Part shown: in pieces, positions 1-6,424 of the stretch
Position numbering within the stretch: position 1 is the stretch's first letter
Layout of the letters: each line of letters begins with the position of its first letter
Source of the DNA: Candidatus Zixiibacteriota bacterium
Lineage (GTDB): Bacteria > Zixibacteria > MSB-5A5 > GN15 > PGXB01
DNA: 15,482 nucleotides
NCBI GenBank assembly: GCA_030591405.1
Contig: JAUVBC010000010.1
Span: 1 to 15,482 of the forward strand
Direction of reading: 5' to 3'
Position numbers and translations under genes: made by a program
The notes under the pieces: generated by a model
Seen by the model: only the letters and a program-made list of their open reading frames with translations
What the model was told of the DNA's origin: nothing
Database searches by the model: none

Positions 1-846
1 AAAGATCGGATGGCGGTTTATATTCTGAACAGTGCGGTTGAGACCGGTTTGCTAAAACCGGGCGGAACCATTGTTGAGGGAACCTCGGGAAATACCGGAG
101 CGGCGATTGCGATGTTTGCAGCCGCCAATGGATACAAAGCAGTGTTGACCATTCCTGATAAAATGTCGCAGGAAAAAATTGATACATTAAAAGCGTTTGG
201 TGCCAAAGTAGTCATCTGTCCGACTGCAGTTCCACCCGATGACCCGGACAGTTATTATGAAACGGCGATGAGGATCGCCAAAGAAACACCAAATTCATAT
301 TTTGTCGGTCAGTATCATAATGATAAAAATATCGAGGCTCATTATAAATTAACCGGACCGGAGATCTGGCGACAGACCGACGGCAAGATCACCACTCTGA
401 TTGGAGGGATCGGAACCGGCGGGACAATATCAGGAACCGGTCGATATCTGAAAGAGCAGAATCGTTTTATCAAAGTTATCGCGGTCGATGTCGAAGGGTC
501 GGTCTACTACGATTATTTTAAAAGCAAAAAAAATATTGAGCCTCATACATATCTACTGGAAGGAATCGGCGACGATATGATCTGTGGCGCTACCGATTTT
601 TCAGTTTTTGATGATATTATTCAAGTTGGTGACAAAGAATCCTTTTTGACGACGCGTGACCTGGCTCGCAAGGAAGGAATATTGGCCGGTGGATCGTCGG
701 GAGCGGCTATACATGCTGCCTTGGAGTATTCCAAAGACCTCAGCGAGAATGATATTGTGGTGGTTATTCTGCCCGATTCGGGCCTGAAATATCTGAGCAA
801 ATTTTATTCGGATGAATGGATGAAAGAGAAAGGTTTTTTAAAATGA
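1..846 (+). CDS. Cystathionine beta-synthase / cysteine synthase-type PLP enzyme (5' end outside window)
   Basis: Fold-type II PLP enzyme that joins serine (or O-acetylserine) with homocysteine or sulfide. The frame is open from base 1 and the first codons read K-D-R-M, matching the S-V/I-K-D-R motif, so the window starts on the presumed PLP-binding lysine; about 40 N-terminal residues are missing. Seen: phosphate-binding G-T-S-G-N-T-G (79-99), a glycine-rich G-I-G-T-G-G-T-I-S-G loop (about 406-435) and G-G-S-S-G-A near the C-terminus. The tail L-P-D-S-G...Y-L-S-K-F-Y-x-D-E-W-M resembles cystathionine beta-synthase more than CysK. No C-terminal CBS regulatory domains follow, so it would be the short bacterial form. 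Its TGA stop overlaps the next start (ATGA). The partner gene favours a reverse trans-sulfuration role; substrate choice between serine and O-acetylserine is not readable here. Confidence 0.88.
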   Translation, partial: KDRMAVYILNSAVETGLLKPGGTIVEGTSGNTGAAIAMFAAANGYKAVLTIPDKMSQEKIDTLKAFGAKVVICPTAVPPDDPDSYYETAMRIAKETPNSYFVGQYHNDKNIEAHYKLTGPEIWRQTDGKITTLIGGIGTGGTISGTGRYLKEQNRFIKVIAVDVEGSVYYDYFKSKKNIEPHTYLLEGIGDDMICGATDFSVFDDIIQVGDKESFLTTRDLARKEGILAGGSSGAAIHAALEYSKDLSENDIVVVILPDSGLKYLSKFYSDEWMKEKGFLK

Positions 847-2009
847 AAAAAGCGTGGAAGGACGAAACCAGGGCAATTCATGCAGCGGCCAAATTTGATG
901 GTGGAGTCGGGGCCGTTTCAACACCGATATATCAGACCTCGACCTATCGGTTGAGTGCACCGGGTGATGAATCGGGGTATGTTTATTCCCGCACCGCTAA
1001 TCCGACTCGTGATGCTCTCGAAGAAACCCTGGCCGCTTTGGAACATGGGACATCCGGATTTGCTTTTGCATCCGGTTTAGCGGCGACCAATGCAATTATT
1101 AGTTTATTATCGCCCGGTGATGAAATTATTGCCGGAGATGATTTGTATGGTGGCACATTCAGATTGTTTGAGCAGATTTTTAAGAAATTTAATCTTAATT
1201 TCCGCTATGTTGACGCTCGTGAAACGAAAAATATCGAAGATGCTATAACCGACCGGACCAAAATGATCTGGCTTGAAACGCCGACCAATCCGCTGATGCA
1301 TCTCTATGATATTGATGCTGTTTCAGAATTATCAATCATAAACGAGCTTTTACTTGTAGTTGATAATACCTTTGCCTCCCCATATATTCAACGTCCGCTT
1401 GATTTGGGTGCAGATATTGTTTTGCATTCGCTGACCAAATATATCTCCGGCCATGCTGATACCGTTGGTGGTGCTGTTGTTGTCAAAGATAAGATTCTTG
1501 CCGAAAAAATCGGGTATATTCAGAATGCCGCCGGGGCGATTCTGGGACCTATGGATGCCTACCTTTCTTTGCGTGGATTAAAAACGCTGGCGCTTCGGAT
1601 GGAACGTCATTCGGAAAATGCATCCAAAATAGTCGAATACCTTCAGACCAAAGAGATCGTACAGGAAATATTTTATCCCGGTCTTGACGGTAAACCACTT
1701 CCAAATAAGATGACTCTGGCAGGCGGAATGGTATCGTTTAATCTGAGAAGCGATATTGAAACGGTGAAATCTTTTGTTATGGCAACATCATTGTTTGTCT
1801 TAGCCGAGTCGCTGGGCGGTGTAGAGTCACTGATCAATCATCCGGCGACAATGACCCATGCTTCAATACCGGAAGATATCCGGCGGGCGCGGGGGATAGG
1901 TGACGGACTGGTTCGTCTTTCGGTCGGAATTGAACATATAGATGATCAGATCGCCGATCTGGAGACGGCCTTTAAGATAATTGAGAACAAGGTGAAACCT
2001 AAAACCTAA
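843..2009 (+). CDS. Cystathionine gamma-lyase / gamma-synthase family enzyme
   Basis: Fold-type I PLP enzyme of the Cys/Met metabolism family, 388 residues, a normal full length. Seen: Y-S-R-T-A-N-P-T-R near residues 48-56, F-A-S-G-L-A-A (75-81), D-L-Y-G-G-T (100-105), D-N-T-F-A-S-P (174-180), the PLP lysine in H-S-L-T-K-Y-I-S-G-H (K199), and S-L-G-G-V-E-S-L followed by H-P-A-T-M-T-H (323-339). A longer frame opens at 816, but I chose ATG 843: it gives the ATGA overlap with the upstream stop and has GAGAAAGG (826-833) nine bases upstream, whereas 816 lies inside the upstream gene without a good site. Next to a cystathionine beta-synthase-like gene, gamma-lyase (cystathionine to cysteine) is the likeliest role; gamma-synthase or homocysteine-forming activity cannot be excluded from sequence alone. 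Confidence 0.9.
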   Translation: MKKAWKDETRAIHAAAKFDGGVGAVSTPIYQTSTYRLSAPGDESGYVYSRTANPTRDALEETLAALEHGTSGFAFASGLAATNAIISLLSPGDEIIAGDDLYGGTFRLFEQIFKKFNLNFRYVDARETKNIEDAITDRTKMIWLETPTNPLMHLYDIDAVSELSIINELLLVVDNTFASPYIQRPLDLGADIVLHSLTKYISGHADTVGGAVVVKDKILAEKIGYIQNAAGAILGPMDAYLSLRGLKTLALRMERHSENASKIVEYLQTKEIVQEIFYPGLDGKPLPNKMTLAGGMVSFNLRSDIETVKSFVMATSLFVLAESLGGVESLINHPATMTHASIPEDIRRARGIGDGLVRLSVGIEHIDDQIADLETAFKIIENKVKPKT

Positions 2010-2064
2010 CAAGAGAGTACAACCATTTGTACCGCGCAATTATCTTAATCGGGTTAATGCGATT

Positions 2065-2205
2065 GTGAATGAAAACTATCTTGATAGTCTTTCAGATACT
2101 GATAAAGACAAAGTCCGCAATGAGCTGTATCATGCGTTAGCACGCAAAAATGGTGATCTAAAGATCACTGAATCTTCGGTTTTTATCATCGTGGTCAAAT
2201 CGTAA
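2065..2205 (+). CDS. Possible small protein or remnant C-terminus (46 aa from GTG)
   Basis: The + frame is open from 1996 to a TAA at 2203-2205, with no ATG; GTG 2065 is the only conventional start that gives a reasonable length. The product would read V-N-E-N-Y-L-D-S-L-S-D-T-D-K-D-K-V-R and continue to a hydrophobic end F-I-I-V-V-K-S. The composition (acidic/basic helix-like segment followed by a beta-like tail) looks protein-like rather than random. The in-frame codons upstream, P-R-N-Y-L-N-R-V-N-A-I-V, look equally protein-like, which hints at a longer protein using a non-standard start or a decayed gene whose 5' part was lost. No convincing ribosome binding site precedes GTG 2065. No family recognised. 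Confidence 0.3.
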   Translation: MNENYLDSLSDTDKDKVRNELYHALARKNGDLKITESSVFIIVVKS

Positions 2206-2224
2206 TTCTTGTCCTGTTCTGTCT

Positions 2225-2248
2225 CGGGTTTTTATAACCCGGTATTTT
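2225..2248 (+). terminator. Weak terminator-like hairpin
   Basis: CGGGTT (2225-2230) pairs with AACCCG (2236-2241) around a five-base loop, followed by a short T-rich stretch (2243-2248). It would end transcription of the trans-sulfuration operon and any small ORF after it. The stem is only six base pairs, so this is tentative. Confidence 0.4.
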
Positions 2249-2272
2249 AAACATGCAATATGATTATTTTTC

Positions 2273-2301
2273 TTGCATAATATCTTGTCCATATGTATAT
2301 T
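2273..2301 (+). promoter_or_regulatory. Sigma70-like promoter for the dockerin-like gene
   Basis: TTGCAT (2273-2278), a 17-base spacer, then TATATT (2296-2301). The -10 matches the consensus at five of six positions and the -35 at three. It lies about 40 bases before the chosen ATG at 2341. The same TTG-17-TATATT layout recurs at 13692-13720. Confidence 0.5.
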
Positions 2302-2340
2302 ATATTCATCAAAAGAGTCTAAGTTTGTAAGGTGGGGAAA

Positions 2341-2961
2341 ATGCAAATGAAAAATCACAATTCAGTTTTAATAACGTCGGTTCTATTGGTTGGATTGCTT
2401 CTGATTTCAACCACAGCTTTGTATGCCGATGATACCCGGGGACCCATTGGGGCGTGCTGTATAGGTCAGGATCAATGTCTTTATCTTGAAGAAGATGAAT
2501 GTCTTATGTTAGAAGGTTTCTGGCTTGGAGAAGATTCCAACTGCGATGATTGTGGTACAGAAGATTATGGAGCCTGCTGTATTAAAAGTTATAGCAATAT
2601 CACATGTCTGATGACTACTCCCGAAATATGTTACACTCAGTTAGGTAAATGGATCGTATTTAATGGTTATGATACTGACTGTCAGGAAGGTGGATGTATT
2701 CCGGATTGCGGCGATGTTGATTTTTCAGGTCATGTCAATATTCTGGATGTTATCTTTCTTCTCGATTATCGGTATAAATGCAGTATCGCACCTTTTATGG
2801 CCGAAACAGCCGATGTCGATGGCAGTGGGTATATCAACATTCTCGATGTTATATATTTGATAGTTTCACTCTATAGAGATGGCCCCGACCCGATTTGTCC
2901 CGGATTACAGCCAACAAGAGGCGATTATCAGCTTATTACTACTACCCGGGATTGCAAATAA
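2341..2961 (+). CDS. Secreted cysteine-rich protein with dockerin-like calcium-binding repeats
   Basis: 206-residue exported protein of unknown function. Order: signal peptide (1 to about 29, ending A-L-Y-A), two cysteine-rich modules each opening G-A-C-C (37-71 and 77-119), then a dockerin type I-like pair of EF-hand-like loops, D-V-D-F-S-G...D (125-136) and D-V-D-G-S-G...D (158-169), each followed by a helix with I-L-D-V-I. The Asp/Ser positions match the dockerin calcium loop. The G-A-C-C...C...C modules probably form disulfides outside the cell. A GTG at 2332 gives a longer frame, but it lies within the Shine-Dalgarno AAGGTGGGG (2329-2337); ATG 2341, eight bases after AAGG, is the better start, with ATG 2347 possible. 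No cellulosome partner is visible, so the dockerin-like part may serve general surface assembly. Family assignment is from pattern, not from a search. Confidence 0.75.
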   Translation: MQMKNHNSVLITSVLLVGLLLISTTALYADDTRGPIGACCIGQDQCLYLEEDECLMLEGFWLGEDSNCDDCGTEDYGACCIKSYSNITCLMTTPEICYTQLGKWIVFNGYDTDCQEGGCIPDCGDVDFSGHVNILDVIFLLDYRYKCSIAPFMAETADVDGSGYINILDVIYLIVSLYRDGPDPICPGLQPTRGDYQLITTTRDCK

Positions 2962-2970
2962 AATTATTAG

Positions 2971-2997
2971 GTCGAAATCTCTAAAAACGGTTTCGAC
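2971..2997. terminator. Hairpin between convergent genes
   Basis: GTCGAAA (2971-2977) and TTTCGAC (2991-2997) form a perfect seven-base stem with a 13-base loop in the 52-base gap between the convergent dockerin-like and HIT genes. There is no long T-run on either side, so terminator function, possibly in both directions, is only suggested by position. Confidence 0.35.
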
Positions 2998-3013
2998 AAT
3001 TTCTGCAACAGAA

Positions 3014-3358
3014 TCAGGTTATCACAGTTTTATATTTGACATTGACATTTGGTTGGTTCGACAGATAATGAAAGTGCAGATGCTCAACTATCTGACCGGC
3101 TAAAGCGCCGTTATGTAAGACTAATTTGAAATTATCATGCAGTTTTAATTCCTTTGTAATTTTCCGTACCGTCTCAAATACCTTGAGCGTCAAATTATCA
3201 GGCAGGTCCATTATCCGGGAGCAGTGGAATTTCGGTGTTACCAAGAGATGAATTTTGGCACGAGGATAAATATCGGCAAAAACGATTATATTGGCATCCT
3301 CATAAAATATTTTTGCGGGCGCTTTATGCTCGATTATTTTACAAAAAATACATGACAT
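3014..3358 (-). CDS. HIT (histidine triad) family nucleotide hydrolase/transferase, Hint-like
   Basis: 114-residue cytosolic protein of the Hint branch, which hydrolyses the phosphoramidate or phosphoester bond of purine nucleoside monophosphates. Seen: the histidine triad H-L-H-F-H-Y-L (H93, H95, H97) preceded by G-Q-I-V-E, the N-terminal C-I-F-C-K-I-I (C3, C6; Hint proteins often bind zinc here), and H45 in T-P-K-F-H. Length is normal for Hint. It starts at ATG 3358-3356; I see no clear Shine-Dalgarno upstream on the minus strand. The C-terminus (N-V-N-V-K-Y-K-T-V-I-T) lacks the usual G-G-R-x-M ending, so it is slightly divergent. Convergent with the upstream-lying dockerin-like gene, and apparently monocistronic. 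Confidence 0.88.
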   Translation of the reverse strand: MSCIFCKIIEHKAPAKIFYEDANIIVFADIYPRAKIHLLVTPKFHCSRIMDLPDNLTLKVFETVRKITKELKLHDNFKLVLHNGALAGQIVEHLHFHYLSNQPNVNVKYKTVIT

Positions 3359-3438
3359 GCTGAATAATAGCGGAATTATTAGGTGATTGTAAATATAATT
3401 TTGGAAATTTGCAAATGAATATATTATAATTTAGCCGA

Positions 3439-3509
3439 CCCACAGCAAGCTGTGGGGCACTCGCTTGAAAAATGTATTGAGATTGTCGCACTTCGTTCGC
3501 AATGACGGG
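3439..3509. repeat. REP/MITE-like palindromic repeat
   Basis: Two palindromic blocks in a non-coding gap. The first is CCCACAG-CAAG-CTGTGGG (3439-3456), a perfect seven-base stem. The second (3479-3509) contains ATTGTCGCACTTCGTTCGCA followed by ATGACGGG; its ends ATTG and CAAT are complementary, and it resembles the GTCATTGCGAnCGAAGnGnGGCAATC-type dispersed palindromes seen between genes in many bacterial genomes. GC content is clearly higher than in the flanking AT-rich DNA. A second copy would be needed to prove it is repetitive; there is none in this window. Confidence 0.5.
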
Positions 3510-3525
3510 AAGAGGCTTATTGCAT

Positions 3526-3570
3526 AAAAAAAGGAAGTTTCGAAAAGGGAGGAGAATCGAAACTTCCTTT
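3526..3570 (-). terminator. Strong intrinsic terminator for the outer-membrane barrel gene
   Basis: AAAGGAAGTTTCGA (3530-3543) and TCGAAACTTCCTTT (3557-3570) form a perfect 14-base stem with a 13-base loop. Read on the minus strand the stem is followed by a T-run (complement of the seven A's at 3526-3532), so it terminates transcription from the gene whose stop lies at 3618-3620. Confidence 0.8.
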
Positions 3571-3575
3571 AATTG

Positions 3576-3608
3576 ATTATTCCCCAAATGGTGCAATTCG
3601 GGAATAAT
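3576..3608 (-). terminator. Second hairpin directly after the barrel gene stop
   Basis: ATTATTCCC (3576-3584) and GGGAATAAT (3600-3608) pair perfectly over nine bases around a 15-base loop, ten bases past the minus-strand stop codon at 3618. It stands in tandem with the stronger hairpin at 3530-3570 and may be an accessory terminator or an mRNA 3'-end stabiliser. Confidence 0.5.
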
Positions 3609-3617
3609 AATCAGGTG

Positions 3618-5885
3618 TTATGTCTGAAACAGGTATTGCAGTTTCATAAAGAATTGCCGCGATGACATTTTCCATTCAGAAATATCATCCGTTGTATTGG
3701 TAAAGTTATTGTAATTGTAAGATGAGCCAACATAAAAGACAGAAAACGGGCTGATTCTGTAAGTTATCATTGGATCAATATTCCATGTTTCGCTAAAATC
3801 GTTGTACTGGACTACTAATCTTAAAGCAAGTTCTTTGCTGGCCTGAAAACGAAATCGAGTCCGGGAAATATACCCTTCATATAATTCTTCACCGGTAACA
3901 TTATTGGTCATTCTGGCATAATTAAAATTGGGCTCAATTATTAATCTGTCAAACGGTTTCAGATCAAGAGAAGCATTAATAGTCGTTCGATCGCCCCGAA
4001 CCTCATAATATCGATGCACTCCCAAATTTCTCCCGACACTTAGTCCCATTTCGATCTTGTCGCCAAATCTGCTATGCAGATTTAAATTGGCGTGCCATAG
4101 ATTATCATAATCAATTCCGCTCCATGATTCGGAACTTGCTCCATAAGATAGATTAAAATATGTTTGGGCAAATCTAAGGTTCCCATCGAGGGCAAAGTTT
4201 AAGTGGCGCCATCTTTCGACATCCTGATAGGTCCATCTTCGGTCAGTATAAAATTGAGGAGATATCCGCTCCAGCAGTCCGTCCTCAAAATAGAAATTAT
4301 AATTAGTATAGAAGGATGCGTTATGATAGTTAACCCAGGGATCGTATCCGGTTTCGGTTCTGTATTCAGGATGAACAGTATTATAATCAAAGGTGAAATT
4401 CCAGTTCCGTGCCCGGCGTCTGAATTGTGAAATTAGCGCACCGCCAGAAAATGTTTCACCATCAAAGATCGCCGTGTGATTTCCCTCATCAAAATCCATT
4501 CCATCCAAGTGAGTTGTATATTCTGGTTTGTTTGGTTCTTTGGTCCAGGTATTAAGGAATTGTCCAACAATGCTGTAGTTTTGAGAAAGCCTGATATCCC
4601 CGTCAAGACCGACAACCGTACCATAGCCATCACCTTCAAAGCGACGATCCGAGATTACAAAACCTGCCCGCGAATTATTTCCGAATGATTTCACCGCTCT
4701 TAAAACATTCACATAACTTTCACCGGCAAGCACCAGCGGGCCACTTTCATCAAGCGGAATCATATAAGGTGTGTTTTCATCAAGAGCTGACATAAAACCA
4801 AAACTGAAACCTTCTCTTCGACCGGTAAGTTTTACAGCATACAAGGGATCATTTACGGTTCGGGTATAAAATGAGTTAAACAAGGTTCTAAACAGATCGC
4901 TACCCTCCTGAAAGAAAGGTCGCCGTTCCGGATAATACAGGGCGAATGTTGTATTAACGTCAATCTGCGTAGCATCAGCTTCTATCTGACTAAAATCAGG
5001 GTTGTAATAAGCTTCAATTGTAACATCTGATGAAACCGAATATTTTCCGCCCAAAGAAACTTCGCCATCAACCTTTTCATTGTCAAAACCGCCGTTGGTT
5101 AGTTGACCAGCTTGATTGGCAACTAATGTCGGTAGGATCTCCAACCCTTTTCCGGGGGCGACATTTGCAATACCGCCAACGGTTCCCCATTGGCAGGGCC
5201 AGCACTGTTCATTGCGGTCATACGCGGCCCATGAGTACTGGTTATAACTTTCGCGCGGTCGATTACGCCAAAAATCCATTTTCCAGTTCTGGACATCTTT
5301 GCTTGGAAATCGCATACTGGAAAACGGAATTGCCATTTCCACATGATAGCCGTTTTCGGTGATCTTCGCGGCGGAGCGCCAGACCAGATCAAAACCGGAA
5401 TCACTGCCTTGAACAGATGTCCAGAGGTTGTCTTTCTGCACTCCATATGGATTTACAAAAAACTCATATGCCCAGGTTGCTTCACCATAGGTATCAAGCA
5501 GCAAACAGACGGCATCATCAGAATAAAATTGATCCCGCTGGCACATCGTTGCTCGTATTGTCGATGGATCATCATAGCAAATAAAAGCGACATATAGATT
5601 TTCATCATCGTAGGTGATAAAGGCTTCGGTTTCCACCTCAGGTTTGACCATATCACCCGGGTTGCGCTCAACAAAATTATCAACCCGGCTGGCAGATTTC
5701 CAGACGGCGTCATCCAGAATACCGTCAATTTTGATTGGCGTGCTTGTTCTTTTTACTTCCAGCGTCGGTTTATAAACCGGCTGAAATGTTTTTGAGGCGA
5801 TTGCCGGAATATTGCCTATTAACAATATCAGCATCAGCATCAGCATCGACCAGGCTAAGACTCTTAGACTTAACAACTGTTTCAT
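3618..5885 (-). CDS. CBM9-like plus DUF5916-type outer-membrane beta-barrel protein
   Basis: 755-residue exported protein. Seen: a hydrophobic signal peptide (1 to about 31); a CBM9-like beta-sandwich (about 41-235) opened by I-D-G-I-L-D-D-A-V-W (53-62) and containing T-Y-D-D-E-N-L-Y-V-A-F; then a long stretch of alternating aromatic/polar strands typical of a transmembrane barrel, including P-D-F-S-Q-I-E-A-D and Y-P-E-R-R-P-F-F-Q-E-G, which are hallmark strings of the DUF5916 group, ending in an aromatic last strand (L-Q-Y-L-F-Q-T). The frame extends to a TTG at 5891, but ATG 5885-5883 is the start: it sits eight bases after GGAGGG (complement of 5894-5899). The family is common in Bacteroidetes-like bacteria; its substrate is unknown, and binding or transport of glycans is only a suggestion from the CBM9-like domain. 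Followed by two terminators, so probably monocistronic. Confidence 0.85.
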   Translation of the reverse strand: MKQLLSLRVLAWSMLMLMLILLIGNIPAIASKTFQPVYKPTLEVKRTSTPIKIDGILDDAVWKSASRVDNFVERNPGDMVKPEVETEAFITYDDENLYVAFICYDDPSTIRATMCQRDQFYSDDAVCLLLDTYGEATWAYEFFVNPYGVQKDNLWTSVQGSDSGFDLVWRSAAKITENGYHVEMAIPFSSMRFPSKDVQNWKMDFWRNRPRESYNQYSWAAYDRNEQCWPCQWGTVGGIANVAPGKGLEILPTLVANQAGQLTNGGFDNEKVDGEVSLGGKYSVSSDVTIEAYYNPDFSQIEADATQIDVNTTFALYYPERRPFFQEGSDLFRTLFNSFYTRTVNDPLYAVKLTGRREGFSFGFMSALDENTPYMIPLDESGPLVLAGESYVNVLRAVKSFGNNSRAGFVISDRRFEGDGYGTVVGLDGDIRLSQNYSIVGQFLNTWTKEPNKPEYTTHLDGMDFDEGNHTAIFDGETFSGGALISQFRRRARNWNFTFDYNTVHPEYRTETGYDPWVNYHNASFYTNYNFYFEDGLLERISPQFYTDRRWTYQDVERWRHLNFALDGNLRFAQTYFNLSYGASSESWSGIDYDNLWHANLNLHSRFGDKIEMGLSVGRNLGVHRYYEVRGDRTTINASLDLKPFDRLIIEPNFNYARMTNNVTGEELYEGYISRTRFRFQASKELALRLVVQYNDFSETWNIDPMITYRISPFSVFYVGSSYNYNNFTNTTDDISEWKMSSRQFFMKLQYLFQT

Positions 5886-5909
5886 TTCCAAAACCCTCCA
5901 AAATAAAAA

Positions 5910-5943
5910 AAATGTTCATACGTTCTTTAATCGTTGAACATTT
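5910..5943 (-). promoter_or_regulatory. Inverted repeat in the leader of the barrel gene
   Basis: AAATGTTCA (5910-5918) and TGAACATTT (5935-5943) are perfect nine-base arms, with an inner ACG/CGT that could add three pairs. It is about 25 bases upstream of the minus-strand ATG, just before the Shine-Dalgarno, so it is either a repressor site or a 5'-UTR hairpin. A second repeat, TTGATTC/GAATCAA with a seven-base spacer, follows at 5962-5982. Confidence 0.35.
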
Positions 5944-6342
5944 CATTTTCCTTTTACTGTTTTGATTCTGCTAACGAATCAACAGTATTGCCTAAACAGC
6001 GATGCCTAATTAATCGCCATCTGCTTTTAACTACGCTTAAAACGTTTTCCTTGTTTCATATGTTTAATGGAAAGTGAAATTCTTTCAAAAAATTATTGAA
6101 AATATTGATTTTATACAAGAAAATCGCCAGCGCCAATATCTGTCGTTTAACGTAACACTAAGTTATTTAGTAGGTTAGCCGAATGTGGGTATTATGAGCA
6201 AGCAGGGTTGGGCCCGGATTTGTATTTGAAATTTATCAGAAAAATAATATCGAGAATATTTATTGGGTCAATGCAGTTATTATTGTCAAATTTTAGAATA
6301 CAACAAATTATTTCTTTCCAATCGGCTTTAAAATTACGACTT

Positions 6343-6356
6343 TTGACTTAGGTCAA
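6343..6356 (+). promoter_or_regulatory. FNR/CRP-superfamily-type box upstream of the octaheme cytochrome
   Basis: TTGACTTAGGTCAA is a perfect TTGAC-N4-GTCAA palindrome, matching the TTGAC/T-N4-A/GTCAA shape of sites bound by FNR, DNR/NNR and relatives. Its centre is near 6349.5. The best -10-like hexamers (TTTGAT 6382-6387 or GATATT 6385-6390) would put the start near 6394-6397, giving a box centre about 44-47 bases upstream, roughly the class II activator position. The target gene, a nitrogen-compound-type cytochrome, fits anaerobic or NO/nitrite-responsive control. Confidence 0.6.
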
Positions 6357-6424
6357 TTTGTTTTCTGGGGAATTTCATTTTTTTGATATTAAAAGGCACA
6401 TCAATTTAAATTATAGGAGGGACT

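Larger units (their letters stand above)
2010..2340. other. Intergenic region with small ORF candidate, weak hairpin and promoter
   Basis: This 331-base gap separates the trans-sulfuration pair from the dockerin-like gene. Its left half is open in one + frame up to a stop at 2203-2205 and is listed separately as a possible small gene. The right half is AT-rich and holds a hairpin (2225-2241) and a promoter-like pair (2273-2301). I see nothing else in it. Confidence 0.6.
5886..6424. other. 539-base divergent intergenic region
   Basis: Lies between the divergently transcribed barrel gene (minus) and the octaheme cytochrome gene (plus). The left side holds two inverted repeats in the presumed leader of the barrel gene (5910-5943 and 5962-5982). 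The right side holds an FNR-like box (6343-6356) and the cytochrome Shine-Dalgarno. A short GC-richer patch (about 6176-6225) sits in the middle with no gene I can support. No ORF above noise and no known riboswitch recognised. Confidence 0.6.

Noticed and set aside
816..842. Longer start for the gamma-lyase gene at ATG 816
   Set aside because: It overlaps the upstream gene by 31 bases and has no good ribosome binding site; ATG 843 has the ATGA overlap and GAGAAAGG at the right distance, and the family starts there.
3339..3596. Minus-strand frame of 85 codons through the repeat region
   Set aside because: It runs through the REP-like palindromes and the terminator hairpin and its product has no recognisable family features.
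4199..4688. Several frames on both strands inside the barrel gene
   Set aside because: They are shadows of the 755-codon gene, with no independent start signals.
6176..6225. GC-richer patch in the divergent region considered as a c-di-GMP (GEMM) riboswitch
   Set aside because: It lacks the conserved GEMM core segments and pairing; only a loose resemblance to a short part of the motif.
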